DNA from: an uncultured Pelagibacteraceae bacterium
GTDB taxonomy: Bacteria > Pseudomonadota > Alphaproteobacteria > Pelagibacterales > Pelagibacteraceae
Length of the DNA: 42,929 bases
NCBI GenBank assembly: GCA_902624635.1
Contig: CACNYD010000005.1
Location: 1 to 42,929, forward strand
Reading direction: 5' to 3'
Shown here: one piece after another, positions 18,402-26,891 of the stretch
Position numbering within the stretch: position 1 is the stretch's first letter
Layout: each line of letters starts with the position of its first letter
Made by a program: the position numbers and the translations under genes
The notes under the pieces: model-generated
What the model was told of the DNA's origin: nothing
Databases searched by the model: none
The model's input: the letters and a program-made list of their open reading frames with translations, nothing else

Positions 18402-19391
18402 TTAAGGTAAAATTTCATTTAATCTGTCTGCGTAATAACTTACTATTGCGTTTGCACCAGCTCTTTTAAAACTCATTAAATTTTCAAAAATTGCGTTTTT
18501 ATTAATAATCTTTTTCTCCACGGCATTAGATAACATGCTATATTCACCAGAAACCTGGTATGCAAAAACTGGTATCTTAAATTTATCTTTTATAGATCTA
18601 ATTATATCTAGATAAGGTAAACCGGGTTTAATCATAATCATATCTGCACCTTCTTTTATATCTAAAGCTACTTCTCTTATTGCTTCATCGTAATTTCTGA
18701 AGTCCATTTGATAAGTTTTTTTGTCTCCTTTTAAGGCAATTTTAGATCCGACAGCATCTCTAAATGGTCCATAAAAGCTAGAAGCGTATTTAACAGCATA
18801 AGATAAAATTTGAGTATTTTCAAAATTTTCTTTGTCCAAGGCTCTTCGAATTTTACCAATTCTACCATCCATCATATCTGATGGTGCTAAAACATCACAT
18901 CCCATTTGAGCTTGTAATAAAGATTGTTTAATTAAGGTCTCTACGGTTTCGTCATTAATTATATTGCTTGATTTGAGAATTCCATCATGGCCATGAATTG
19001 TGTATGGATCGAGGGCTACATCACACATTATACCTATTTGGTTTTTATATTTTTTTTTAATGTATCTTATAGCTCTACAAACTAAATTATCTTCATTGAG
19101 AGCTTCACTACCCAAATGATCTTTTAATTTAGGTGATGTATAAGGAAATAGAGCAACCATAGGTATCCGATTTTTAATAGCTCGATCTAAAATTGTTCCC
19201 AATCTATTAATAGAATATCTATTTACGCCTGGCATTGATTTGATTGGCTGAATCTTGTTTTTTCCTTCTATTAAGAAAATAGGTAGAATAAAGTCACTAG
19301 GTGACAAATTATTTTCTGAAACAAGTCTTCTTGACCAGCTACTTTTTCGGCTTCTTCTCAGTCTTAAACTAGGATATTTACCTGTAATCAT
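18402..19391 (-). CDS. hemB: Delta-aminolevulinic acid dehydratase (porphobilinogen synthase)
   Basis: 329 residues from ATG 19391; the longer frame to 19484 adds a hydrophobic stretch foreign to the family. Condenses two 5-aminolevulinates to porphobilinogen in haem synthesis. Active-site lysines are Lys201 (AVKYASSFYGPFRDA) and Lys255 (MIMIKPGLPYLD). The metal site reads CDVALDPYTIHGHDG, without the cysteine triad of Zn enzymes, so it should be of the Mg-dependent, Zn-independent type. Convergent with recO. Confidence 0.95.
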   Translation of the reverse strand: MITGKYPSLRLRRSRKSSWSRRLVSENNLSPSDFILPIFLIEGKNKIQPIKSMPGVNRYSINRLGTILDRAIKNRIPMVALFPYTSPKLKDHLGSEALNEDNLVCRAIRYIKKKYKNQIGIMCDVALDPYTIHGHDGILKSSNIINDETVETLIKQSLLQAQMGCDVLAPSDMMDGRIGKIRRALDKENFENTQILSYAVKYASSFYGPFRDAVGSKIALKGDKKTYQMDFRNYDEAIREVALDIKEGADMIMIKPGLPYLDIIRSIKDKFKIPVFAYQVSGEYSMLSNAVEKKIINKNAIFENLMSFKRAGANAIVSYYADRLNEILP

Positions 19392-19464
19392 ATTTAATTT
19401 TATTTTAAAAATGCGACAAATGTAATATACACATATATAGTAAAAAAGGTACAAAGCAATTATC

Positions 19465-20103
19465 ATGACAATTGAAAATACCAAAGTAATAAATTTGAAT
19501 ATTAAGAAAGATAAACGTGTTTTAAATTTTAGCGACTTTCAAAAACAAGAAATGAAGTTTGATATCTCAAAACTTCAAGAGGCATATAATCAAATTGTTC
19601 AGATTAAAAAGTTTGAAGACGCAGGAGTAAGGCATTTTGGGGCTATATCATTAACTCAAATTCCTGGTGATCCAGAATCTATTAAAGGAAATAAAGCAAG
19701 AGGACTCTATTGGACTAAACCTGATAGATCCGGTAAAGAAGTAATGAGAGAAGGAATGATAAATGAGTCTGCGTATAGTGAATTTATTAAAGATTACGAT
19801 AATACTTACTTTAAACATGTATATGATGTTTTGTCCTCTAAGTATAAATTAGGTAGGATGAGAATTTTACTTAAAGAACCGCGATCAACTTTAAGTTGGC
19901 ATAGAGACCCAGAGCCTAGATTACATATACCCATTATTACCAACCCTGGCTGTATTATGGTTATAGACAATGTAGCTCAACACATGCCTGCAGATGGATC
20001 GGTCTGGATTACAAACAATACAAAATATCACAATGCCTTTAATGGTGGAGAAGAAAACAGAATACATCTTGTTGCATGTGTTTTAGATTACAAATTCAAT
20101 TAA
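19465..20103 (+). CDS. Aspartyl/asparaginyl hydroxylase-like Fe(II)/2-oxoglutarate oxygenase
   Basis: 212 residues. A cupin-like double-stranded beta-helix signature is visible: His146-x-Asp148 (WHRDPEPRLHIPI), His154, His189 (KYHNAFNGG) and Arg199, the pattern of an Fe(II) facial triad plus 2-oxoglutarate-binding Arg. Family members hydroxylate Asp/Asn residues or small molecules; the substrate cannot be deduced. It diverges from hemB over 73 nt and is followed within 1 nt by rpiB, so it may lead that transcript. The first 35 residues are polar and unconserved in appearance. Confidence 0.72.
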   Translation: MTIENTKVINLNIKKDKRVLNFSDFQKQEMKFDISKLQEAYNQIVQIKKFEDAGVRHFGAISLTQIPGDPESIKGNKARGLYWTKPDRSGKEVMREGMINESAYSEFIKDYDNTYFKHVYDVLSSKYKLGRMRILLKEPRSTLSWHRDPEPRLHIPIITNPGCIMVIDNVAQHMPADGSVWITNNTKYHNAFNGGEENRIHLVACVLDYKFN

Positions 20104-20104
20104 T

Positions 20105-20530
20105 TTGAAAAATATATTTATTTCATCAGATCACGCCGGATTTAGATTAAAAGAAGACATAAAAAAACATCTTCAAATCAAAAAATTAAATTTTAAAGAT
20201 CTCGGACCTACAAATGATGATAGTGTGGATTACCCTGATTATGCTCATAAATTGGCAAAAAAAGTCAAGGTTAGCAAAGATAACGTTGGAATCTTAGTAT
20301 GTGGGTCAGGCACTGGAATGAATATTGCGGCAAATAAGCATAAAAATATACGTGCTGCACAGTGTTTTAGTGCAAAATCAACCAAATTATCCAGATTGCA
20401 TAATGATGCAAACATCATTACATTAGGATCAAGATTAATAAGTAAAAAAAATGCTTTCAAATTTGTTAAAATTTTTTTAAATACTAAGTTTGATGGCGGT
20501 AGACACTTAAAAAGGATTAAAAAAATTTAG
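20105..20530 (+). CDS. rpiB: Ribose 5-phosphate isomerase B
   Basis: 141 residues. Interconverts ribose 5-phosphate and ribulose 5-phosphate. N-terminal [12 protein letters not shown] and the [13 protein letters not shown] phosphate/ring-opening motif are clear, the Cys being the catalytic base. Start is TTG at 20105, immediately after the preceding stop. The order rpiB-glyA-nrdR-ribD is common in alphaproteobacteria. Confidence 0.94.
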   Translation: MKNIFISSDHAGFRLKEDIKKHLQIKKLNFKDLGPTNDDSVDYPDYAHKLAKKVKVSKDNVGILVCGSGTGMNIAANKHKNIRAAQCFSAKSTKLSRLHNDANIITLGSRLISKKNAFKFVKIFLNTKFDGGRHLKRIKKI

Positions 20531-20532
20531 TT

Positions 20533-21840
20533 ATGTCTAGTGAAAAAAATTATTTAAACGATAGTTATAAAAGTTTTTTTGAAGATAGTTTATCTGTAAA
20601 AGATCCAGAACTATATAAAGCTATTAAAGATGAATTAACTAGACAGCAACAACATATTGAGTTAATTGCCTCAGAAAATATAGTTTCACAAGCCGTCTTA
20701 GAGGCCCAGGGTTCTGTATTAACAAATAAATATGCTGAGGGCTATCCTGGAAAAAGATATTATAATGGATGTGAACATGTTGATGTCGCGGAAAATCTTG
20801 CAAATGAAAGATTAAAAAAATTATTTAGTTGTAAATTTGCAAATGCTCAACCTCACTCAGGAGCGCAAGCTAATGGCGCTGTATTCTTGGCTCTACTGAA
20901 TCCAGGTGATACATTTATGGGTATGAGCTTAAATTCTGGTGGTCATATAACACATGGTCTAAAAATTTCTATGTCAGGTAAATGGTTTAATGCAATTAGT
21001 TATGATGTTGATAAAAAATCTGAACTAATAGACTACGATAATGTTGAAAAACTTGCACTAGAACACAAACCAAAATTAATAATTGCCGGCGGAAGTGCTT
21101 ACTCAAGAGTAATAGATTTTAAAAGATTTAGAGAGATTGCTGATAAAGTTGGTGCTTATCTAATGGTTGATATGGCACATTTTTCTGGCCTTGTCGCTGG
21201 AAAAGGATATCCAAACCCATGTGATCATGCTCATGTTGTTACATCAACAACACATAAAGTTTTTAGAAGTGCAAGAGGCGGAATAATTTTAACTAACCAT
21301 GAAGATCTTGCAAAGAAATTTAACACAGCGGTTTTTCCAGGATATCAAGGTGGTCCATTAATGCATGTCATTGCAGCTAAAGCTGCAGGTTTTCTTGAAG
21401 CCTTGCAACCTGAATTTAAAGATTACATAAAGTCAGTTTTAGCGAATGCAAAAATGTTAGCTGAAACCTTAAAAAATAATGGTTTTAAAATTTACTCTAA
21501 TGGAACTGATACACATTTAATGTTAGTAGATTTAAGACCTTACAATGTTAAAGGTAATCTTGCTGCTGAAAGTCTTTCAAGAGCAAACATTACTTGTAAC
21601 AAAAATGGAATTCCTTTTGATACTGAAAAGCCAATGATTACCTCAGGTATAAGATTAGGAACCCAAGCTGCTACTACTCGCGGCTTTGGTCTAAATGAAT
21701 TTAAAACTGTTGGCGAATTAATTACAAAAACTTTAAAAGGTTTATCTGAAAATCCAAATGATAACAGCAAAGTAGAAAACGAAGTAAAAAATGAAGTTAT
21801 TTCTTTAACTTCATCATTTCCGATATATAAGAACTTATAA
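20533..21840 (+). CDS. glyA: Serine hydroxymethyltransferase
   Basis: 435 residues, normal length with a slightly long N-terminus. PLP enzyme interconverting serine and glycine with (methylene-)tetrahydrofolate. The PLP Lys242 sits in [14 protein letters not shown]; upstream motifs are [23 protein letters not shown] and [12 protein letters not shown]. The residues after the Lys are SARGG where most bacterial enzymes have GPRGG. Functionally it connects with the sarcosine oxidase genes, which produce glycine and methylene-THF. Confidence 0.96.
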   Translation: MSSEKNYLNDSYKSFFEDSLSVKDPELYKAIKDELTRQQQHIELIASENIVSQAVLEAQGSVLTNKYAEGYPGKRYYNGCEHVDVAENLANERLKKLFSCKFANAQPHSGAQANGAVFLALLNPGDTFMGMSLNSGGHITHGLKISMSGKWFNAISYDVDKKSELIDYDNVEKLALEHKPKLIIAGGSAYSRVIDFKRFREIADKVGAYLMVDMAHFSGLVAGKGYPNPCDHAHVVTSTTHKVFRSARGGIILTNHEDLAKKFNTAVFPGYQGGPLMHVIAAKAAGFLEALQPEFKDYIKSVLANAKMLAETLKNNGFKIYSNGTDTHLMLVDLRPYNVKGNLAAESLSRANITCNKNGIPFDTEKPMITSGIRLGTQAATTRGFGLNEFKTVGELITKTLKGLSENPNDNSKVENEVKNEVISLTSSFPIYKNL

Positions 21841-21843
21841 TTA

Positions 21844-22302
21844 ATGATTTGTTCAATATGTAAAAAAGGGGAGACCTCTGTTGTCGACTCACGTCCTACA
21901 GAAGATGGAACAGCAATAAGAAGAAGAAGACTTTGTGTTTGTGGCGCACGTTTTACTACATTTGAGAGGGTTCAATTTAGAGAAATTATGGTGATTAAAA
22001 AAAATGGTAGAAAATCTGCGTTTGATAGAGATAAATTATCAAAATCAATTTATATAGCTTTAAAGAAACGTCCAATCGATACAGAAACTGCTGAAAAATT
22101 TATAAGTAAAATTTCAAGAACACTCGAAGAGCTTGGTCAAAGTGAAATATCAACAAATACTATTGGCACCATGGTTATGGAAGGCTTAAAGGAATTAGAT
22201 CCTGTTGCATATGTTCGTTTTGCATCTGTTTATAGAAATTTCCGAGAAGAAAAAGATTTTGTACAATTCGTGGACAAGCTAGATGTCTACAAAAAAAGAT
22301 AA
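21844..22302 (+). CDS. nrdR: Transcriptional repressor NrdR
   Basis: 152 residues, regulator of ribonucleotide reductase genes. An N-terminal zinc ribbon (CSIC at 3-6, [16 protein letters not shown] at about 28-43) precedes an ATP-cone ([16 protein letters not shown] onward). The second knuckle reads C-V-C rather than the usual C-x-x-C, one residue short. It sits between glyA and ribD and overlaps ribD by 20 nt. Confidence 0.94.
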   Translation: MICSICKKGETSVVDSRPTEDGTAIRRRRLCVCGARFTTFERVQFREIMVIKKNGRKSAFDRDKLSKSIYIALKKRPIDTETAEKFISKISRTLEELGQSEISTNTIGTMVMEGLKELDPVAYVRFASVYRNFREEKDFVQFVDKLDVYKKR

Positions 22303-23389
22303 ATTTTCAACTAAAGATAAATTATATATGGAGATAGCCTTAAAACTGGCTATATCTCGATATGGTCATACAGGATCAAATCCTTCTGTTGGATGTGTGA
22401 TTGTTAAAAACGATGAGATTATTTCTATTGGTCAAACATCAATAAATGGCAGACCCCATGCAGAGTTTAACGCAATTAAAAATTCAATAGATAATTTAAA
22501 TGGATCAAAAATGTATGTGACTTTGGAACCATGCTGTCATTATGGTGTGACACCACCATGTACAAATTTAATTGTAAAATCTAAAATTTCAGAAGTAATT
22601 TATTCAGTTCCAGATGTTGACGTCAGAGTTAAGAATAAAAGCTTTAAAATTTTAAAATCTAAAAAAATTAAAGTAAGAAAAGGACTCTTAGAGAAAAAAG
22701 TTAAAAATTTTTACTCAACTTATTTTTTTAATAGAAAGAAAAAATTACCATATGTTACTGGTAAAATTGCTGTTTCGAAAAATAATCTGATTTATAGTAA
22801 ATTGGATAAAAAAATTACCAATGCACGCGCTGATAAATTTACTCATTTATTAAGATTTAAAAATGATTCATTAATGATTTCATATAAAACTTTGAATAAT
22901 GATAATCCAAAACTAAATTGCAGATTAAATGGATTAAACAAGTATTCACCAAAAAGAATTATTTTAGACAATAAACTTAATTCTAATATTAACAGTTTTA
23001 TAATAAAATCAGCTAACAAATCTAATACTATAATTTTTTATAATGAAGCTGGCAATTCAAAAATTTTGAGTTTTAGAAAAAAGGGAATAAATTTGATCAA
23101 TTCTAAAATTGATAACAAAGGGAGATTTGATTTCAAAATTTTATTAAAGAAATTATACAAGTTGAACTGTAGAAATTTATTAGTTGAGGGAGGTGATAAA
23201 TTAACTAATTATCTTTTGAGAAATAAGACTTTCAATAGATTTTATTTATATGAAAGTAGTAAAAAACTCTCAAAAAAAACTGAATATCTATATTTTAATA
23301 ATTTAAATTTGTTAAATCAGAAATATAAAAAAAGAGTTAATTTAAATCTAAATTTAGGAAAAAATAAAATAACATTGTATACAAATTAA
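22283..23389 (+). CDS. ribD: Riboflavin biosynthesis bifunctional deaminase/reductase
   Basis: 368 residues. N-terminal cytidine-deaminase-like domain with Zn motif [10 protein letters not shown] and [13 protein letters not shown]-terminal 5-amino-6-ribosylaminouracil reductase domain (about 150-360, with [12 protein letters not shown]). Performs the second and third steps of riboflavin synthesis. The reductase half is strongly drifted and Lys/Asn-rich but retains its landmarks. The ATG at 22283 overlaps nrdR by 20 nt. Confidence 0.93.
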   Translation: MSTKKDKFSTKDKLYMEIALKLAISRYGHTGSNPSVGCVIVKNDEIISIGQTSINGRPHAEFNAIKNSIDNLNGSKMYVTLEPCCHYGVTPPCTNLIVKSKISEVIYSVPDVDVRVKNKSFKILKSKKIKVRKGLLEKKVKNFYSTYFFNRKKKLPYVTGKIAVSKNNLIYSKLDKKITNARADKFTHLLRFKNDSLMISYKTLNNDNPKLNCRLNGLNKYSPKRIILDNKLNSNINSFIIKSANKSNTIIFYNEAGNSKILSFRKKGINLINSKIDNKGRFDFKILLKKLYKLNCRNLLVEGGDKLTNYLLRNKTFNRFYLYESSKKLSKKTEYLYFNNLNLLNQKYKKRVNLNLNLGKNKITLYTN

Positions 23390-23390
23390 T

Positions 23391-23984
23391 ATGTTTAATG
23401 GAATAATATATAATCAAGGTGTAATTAAGAAAATTGTCAAAAGACCCAAAGGAATTAATATATTTGTAAAAAGTAATCTTAAAGTATCTAAAAAAGATGT
23501 TGGATTATCAGTAGCCTGTGACGGTGTATGCTTAACTTTAATTTCTTATAAATCACAATTAATGGAATTTTATCTTTCAAAAGAGACAATAATTCGCTCT
23601 AAATTTAGATATTTAAAGAGTAAAGATGTAATCAATTTAGAGTTACCTTTAAAATATGGAACAAAAATATCAGGCCATATTTGTCAAGGTCATGTTGATA
23701 CTGTCGCGAAAGTTTTAAGTATAAAAAAAATTGATAAATCTTTTATTTTTGATTTCGAAATACCCAAAAAAGAGAGAAAACATCTCGTTGAAAAAGCCTC
23801 TATTTGTGTAAATGGAATTTCACTTACAATTTCAAAAATTACAAAAAAAGGTTTTCAGATTTGGATAATCCCACATACTTATAAAGAAACTAATTTATCT
23901 AAACTCAACAAATATAGTTTAGTAAATATTGAGATAGATATCTTGTCTAAATACGTTAAAAATTATTTTTATGAAAAAAAATAA
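23391..23984 (+). CDS. ribE: Riboflavin synthase alpha chain
   Basis: 197 residues made of two homologous beta-barrels: MFNGIIYNQGVIKKI start, SVACDGVCLTLIS in the first, GHICQGHVDTVAKV and CVNGISLTIS in the second. Dismutates two 6,7-dimethyl-8-ribityllumazines to riboflavin. Begins 1 nt after ribD; overlaps the next gene by 14 nt. Confidence 0.93.
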   Translation: MFNGIIYNQGVIKKIVKRPKGINIFVKSNLKVSKKDVGLSVACDGVCLTLISYKSQLMEFYLSKETIIRSKFRYLKSKDVINLELPLKYGTKISGHICQGHVDTVAKVLSIKKIDKSFIFDFEIPKKERKHLVEKASICVNGISLTISKITKKGFQIWIIPHTYKETNLSKLNKYSLVNIEIDILSKYVKNYFYEKK

Positions 23985-25071
23985 TTTTGCACCCATAGAA
24001 ACAATTATAAATGTTGCTAAAAGGGGAGGTATGTTCATATTAGTTGATGATGAAAAAAGAGAAAACGAAGGTGATTTGGTAATATCATCATCAGACTCAA
24101 CTGCAAAAAATATTAATTTCATGGCAAAGCATGGTCGTGGTTTGATTTGTTTGGCACTGGATAGTTTGCAAGCTAAAAGATTAAATTTATCCTTAATGTC
24201 ACCTGTAAATCAATCAAGAAACAAAACAGCTTTTACAATTTCCATAGAAGCAAAAAAGGGGATTACAACGGGTATATCTGCCAAAGATAGAGCCAAAACA
24301 ATTAAGATTGCTTCAAAAAAAAAAGTTAACAAAAAAGAAATAGTATCACCTGGGCATGTTTTTCCAATTATTGCTAAAGATGGGGGAGTTCTTGTTAGAG
24401 CAGGTCATACGGAAGCTTCTGTTGATATATCAAAACTAGCAAAAAAAAATAATTCAGCAGTCATTTGTGAGATTATGAATGAAAATGGTACAATGGCAAA
24501 AGGCCAGGACCTGTTTAATTTTGCAGAAAAACATAAGCTTAAAATTGGTAAAATAGAAGATTTAATAGCTTATAGATTAAAAAAAGAAAAACTTATTAAG
24601 TTAAAAAAGCAAAGCCAAATAAAAGTAAAAAACCAAAAATTTAAAATTAGAATATATGAAAATTTATTAGACGGAGCGGAACATTTTGCTCTTATAAAAG
24701 GTAAGATCAAAAGGGGTATTACACCAAGAGTTAGAGTAATTTCATCCAATATCGTTCAAAATTATTTAATAAATCAAAAGTTGCCAAATTCATTTAATAA
24801 AACTTTGAATTATTTTAAAAAATACCAAAATTGTGTTTTAGTGTTTATTAAAGACTTAAATTTAAGTTCAGTATCTCAGACTTTAAAGAAATATAAGAAT
24901 AAAGAATTTATCAAAAAAGGAAATGATAAATCAATCAAAAATTATGGAATTGGAGCTCAAATAATTAAAGATCTTAAAATTAAAAATATGATATTAATTA
25001 CAAGATCTTTAAAAAAAGTTATTGGACTTGATGGTTATGGAATTAAAATTAAAAAACAAGAATTGATATAA
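23971..25071 (+). CDS. ribB: 3,4-dihydroxy-2-butanone 4-phosphate synthase with degenerate GTP cyclohydrolase II domain (RibBX-type)
   Basis: 366 residues. Residues 1-200 are an intact DHBP synthase: DDEKRENEGDLVIS, FMAKHGRGLICLAL, SPGHVFPIIAKDGGVLVRAGHTEAS. The remainder aligns in place with GTP cyclohydrolase II (FKIRIYENLLDGAEHFALIKG onward) but lacks the Zn-binding Cys cluster and the usual R-V-H-S-x-C segment, reading RVRVISSNIV instead. This matches the described RibBX arrangement, where the second domain is not a cyclohydrolase. True RibA should therefore be encoded elsewhere. Makes the four-carbon unit for lumazine. Confidence 0.9.
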   Translation: MKKNNFAPIETIINVAKRGGMFILVDDEKRENEGDLVISSSDSTAKNINFMAKHGRGLICLALDSLQAKRLNLSLMSPVNQSRNKTAFTISIEAKKGITTGISAKDRAKTIKIASKKKVNKKEIVSPGHVFPIIAKDGGVLVRAGHTEASVDISKLAKKNNSAVICEIMNENGTMAKGQDLFNFAEKHKLKIGKIEDLIAYRLKKEKLIKLKKQSQIKVKNQKFKIRIYENLLDGAEHFALIKGKIKRGITPRVRVISSNIVQNYLINQKLPNSFNKTLNYFKKYQNCVLVFIKDLNLSSVSQTLKKYKNKEFIKKGNDKSIKNYGIGAQIIKDLKIKNMILITRSLKKVIGLDGYGIKIKKQELI

Positions 25072-25460
25072 TGAAAAAAAAAATTCTAATTGTTTTAGCT
25101 AATTATTATAAAGATATTAGTGAAGGATTATTAAAAAGTGCTTTAAAAAATATACCTAGATTATGCCAAGTAAAGATTATTAGAGTTCCCGGTGTTTTTG
25201 AGATACCAGTTACAATATCAAAAAATTTAAATAAATTTGATGCTTTTTTGGCTTTAGGTTGTGTTATCAAGGGTCAAACACCTCATTTTGATTTTATTTC
25301 ACAAGCAACAACTAATGCCATAATGGATATATCTATAAGTCAAAAAAAACCTGTTGGTAATGGTATTATTACTTGTTTAAATATGAAGCAAGCAAAAGCA
25401 AGAAAAAGTAAAGGTGCCGAAGCTGCAAATGCAGTATTTGCAATATTAACACAGAAATGA
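25071..25460 (+). CDS. ribH: 6,7-dimethyl-8-ribityllumazine synthase
   Basis: 129 residues, shorter than the common 150-160. Joins the DHBP and pyrimidine branches of riboflavin synthesis. VPGVFEIPVTISK, ALGCVIKGQTPHFDFI with the catalytic His, and GNGIITCLNMKQAKAR are present, so the active site is complete. Overlaps ribB by one base (TAATGA) and nusB by 4 nt. Confidence 0.92.
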   Translation: MKKKILIVLANYYKDISEGLLKSALKNIPRLCQVKIIRVPGVFEIPVTISKNLNKFDAFLALGCVIKGQTPHFDFISQATTNAIMDISISQKKPVGNGIITCLNMKQAKARKSKGAEAANAVFAILTQK

Positions 25461-25861
25461 AGACACATTTTAAAACAAAAAATAATCCTAGAGTAATCAT
25501 TATTCAAAAACTTTATGGTAAGTTTTATAATGAGGATAATGACTTAGATTTTCCAAAACACAGGTTTAAAAAATTTATTAAAGATATTGTTTTGGGTACT
25601 ATAGAGAGAAATGATCTTATTTTAGAGGAGTTAAATAGCAAACTTGGAGATCAGTTTATTTTTAAGAAACTAGATAAAATTTTCCAAACTATACTTAAAG
25701 CCGCAACTTATGAGTTTATGTATAAACCAAACTTATCAATCAACATTATTATCAAAGAATATCTGAATTCTTCTAATTTTTTTCTTGAAGACTCTCAAAC
25801 AAAATATCTAAATGCTTTACTAGATAATTTAGGTAAAAAATTGAGATCTAAAAATGCATGA
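25457..25861 (+). CDS. nusB: Transcription antitermination factor NusB
   Basis: 134-residue all-helical protein. Weakly conserved but typical: QKLYGKFYNED start region, IFQTILKAATYEFMY and NIIIKEYLNSSNFF in the C-terminal helices. Binds boxA RNA with NusE(S10) in rRNA antitermination. Position behind ribH and before thiL is the standard order. ATGA overlap with ribH. Confidence 0.87.
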   Translation: MKTHFKTKNNPRVIIIQKLYGKFYNEDNDLDFPKHRFKKFIKDIVLGTIERNDLILEELNSKLGDQFIFKKLDKIFQTILKAATYEFMYKPNLSINIIIKEYLNSSNFFLEDSQTKYLNALLDNLGKKLRSKNA

Positions 25862-26813
25862 ATTTGAAATAGTAGATAAATTTTTTTATAAATTATCTAA
25901 ACAAAATGTTTCTGCTCTTGGTTTAAATGATGATGTTTTTTTTGATAATAAGAAAAAAACTGTAATTTCTGTTGATACTTATAACATAAATACACATTTC
26001 CTAGATTTTAAATCTCCTGATCTAGTAATAAAAAAAATTTTGAGATCATCAATATCAGATTTAATTTGTAAGGGTGTTAAACCAAAATTCTATTTTATTT
26101 CAGGATCTGGTAATAAGAAGAATTTTACAAAAAAAAATTTATTAAAGATTTCAAAATCACTAAAAAAAGAACAAGAAAAATACAATATAAGTTTATGTGG
26201 AGGTGATACAACTTTTTCGAATAAGTTAAGTTTTACAATCATTTCATTAGGTTATTCAAATAATATAGTTTATAGAAACAAATCTAGATTAAACGATGAT
26301 ATTTATGTAACCGGAAATTTGGGTGATAGTTTTATTGGTCTTCAAATACTTAAAGGTAAAATCAAAGTTAATAATAAGATGTCTAAATTTTTTGTTAAAA
26401 AATATTATGAACCTGATCTCCAAATAAAACTTGTAAATAATCTTTTAAAATTAGCAAATACTTCTATTGATATATCAGATGGACTGATTGATGATTTAAA
26501 AAAGATGATCAATAGACAAAATTTTTCTTTTCAAATTTTTGAAGAAAAAATACCCGTTTCAAAAAATCTTAAACAATTGATTAAGACTAAGAAATTTAAA
26601 AAAATTAATGTTACATCCAGAGGTGATGACTACCAGATACTTTTTACAGCTAATCCTATAAAATCAAGAATCATTAAAAAAATATCAAATATTGCGGGTA
26701 TCAAAATTACTAAAATTGGTAAAATTATATCCGGTAAAAATAGATCTAAGATTATCAATCTAAAAAATAAGCAAATTAAGGCTAAAATTAAAGGTTATAC
26801 GCACCAATTCTGA
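25854..26813 (+). CDS. thiL: Thiamine-monophosphate kinase
   Basis: 319 residues of the PurM/ThiL fold. Phosphorylates thiamine phosphate to thiamine diphosphate. Landmarks: LNDDVFFDNKKK (the usual GDDAA position), ISVDTYNINTHFLDF, LCGGDTTFS, VTGNLGDSFIGLQ, SIDISDGLIDDL. Sequence is very Lys/Asn-rich yet the glycine/aspartate motifs are kept. Last gene of the rib-nusB-thiL group. Confidence 0.9.
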   Translation: MHEFEIVDKFFYKLSKQNVSALGLNDDVFFDNKKKTVISVDTYNINTHFLDFKSPDLVIKKILRSSISDLICKGVKPKFYFISGSGNKKNFTKKNLLKISKSLKKEQEKYNISLCGGDTTFSNKLSFTIISLGYSNNIVYRNKSRLNDDIYVTGNLGDSFIGLQILKGKIKVNNKMSKFFVKKYYEPDLQIKLVNNLLKLANTSIDISDGLIDDLKKMINRQNFSFQIFEEKIPVSKNLKQLIKTKKFKKINVTSRGDDYQILFTANPIKSRIIKKISNIAGIKITKIGKIISGKNRSKIINLKNKQIKAKIKGYTHQF

Positions 26814-26891
26814 AAGTTAATCATTGTCTTTTTCATCTTTTTTTGTATTGTCCGGGCTTAAAAATTTAACAATCAACAACTTAAGGTTTAT

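Noticed and set aside
19392..19484. N-terminal hydrophobic extension of HemB
   Set aside because: HemB is a cytoplasmic enzyme whose homology starts at the ATG at 19391; the extension lies in the divergent promoter region.
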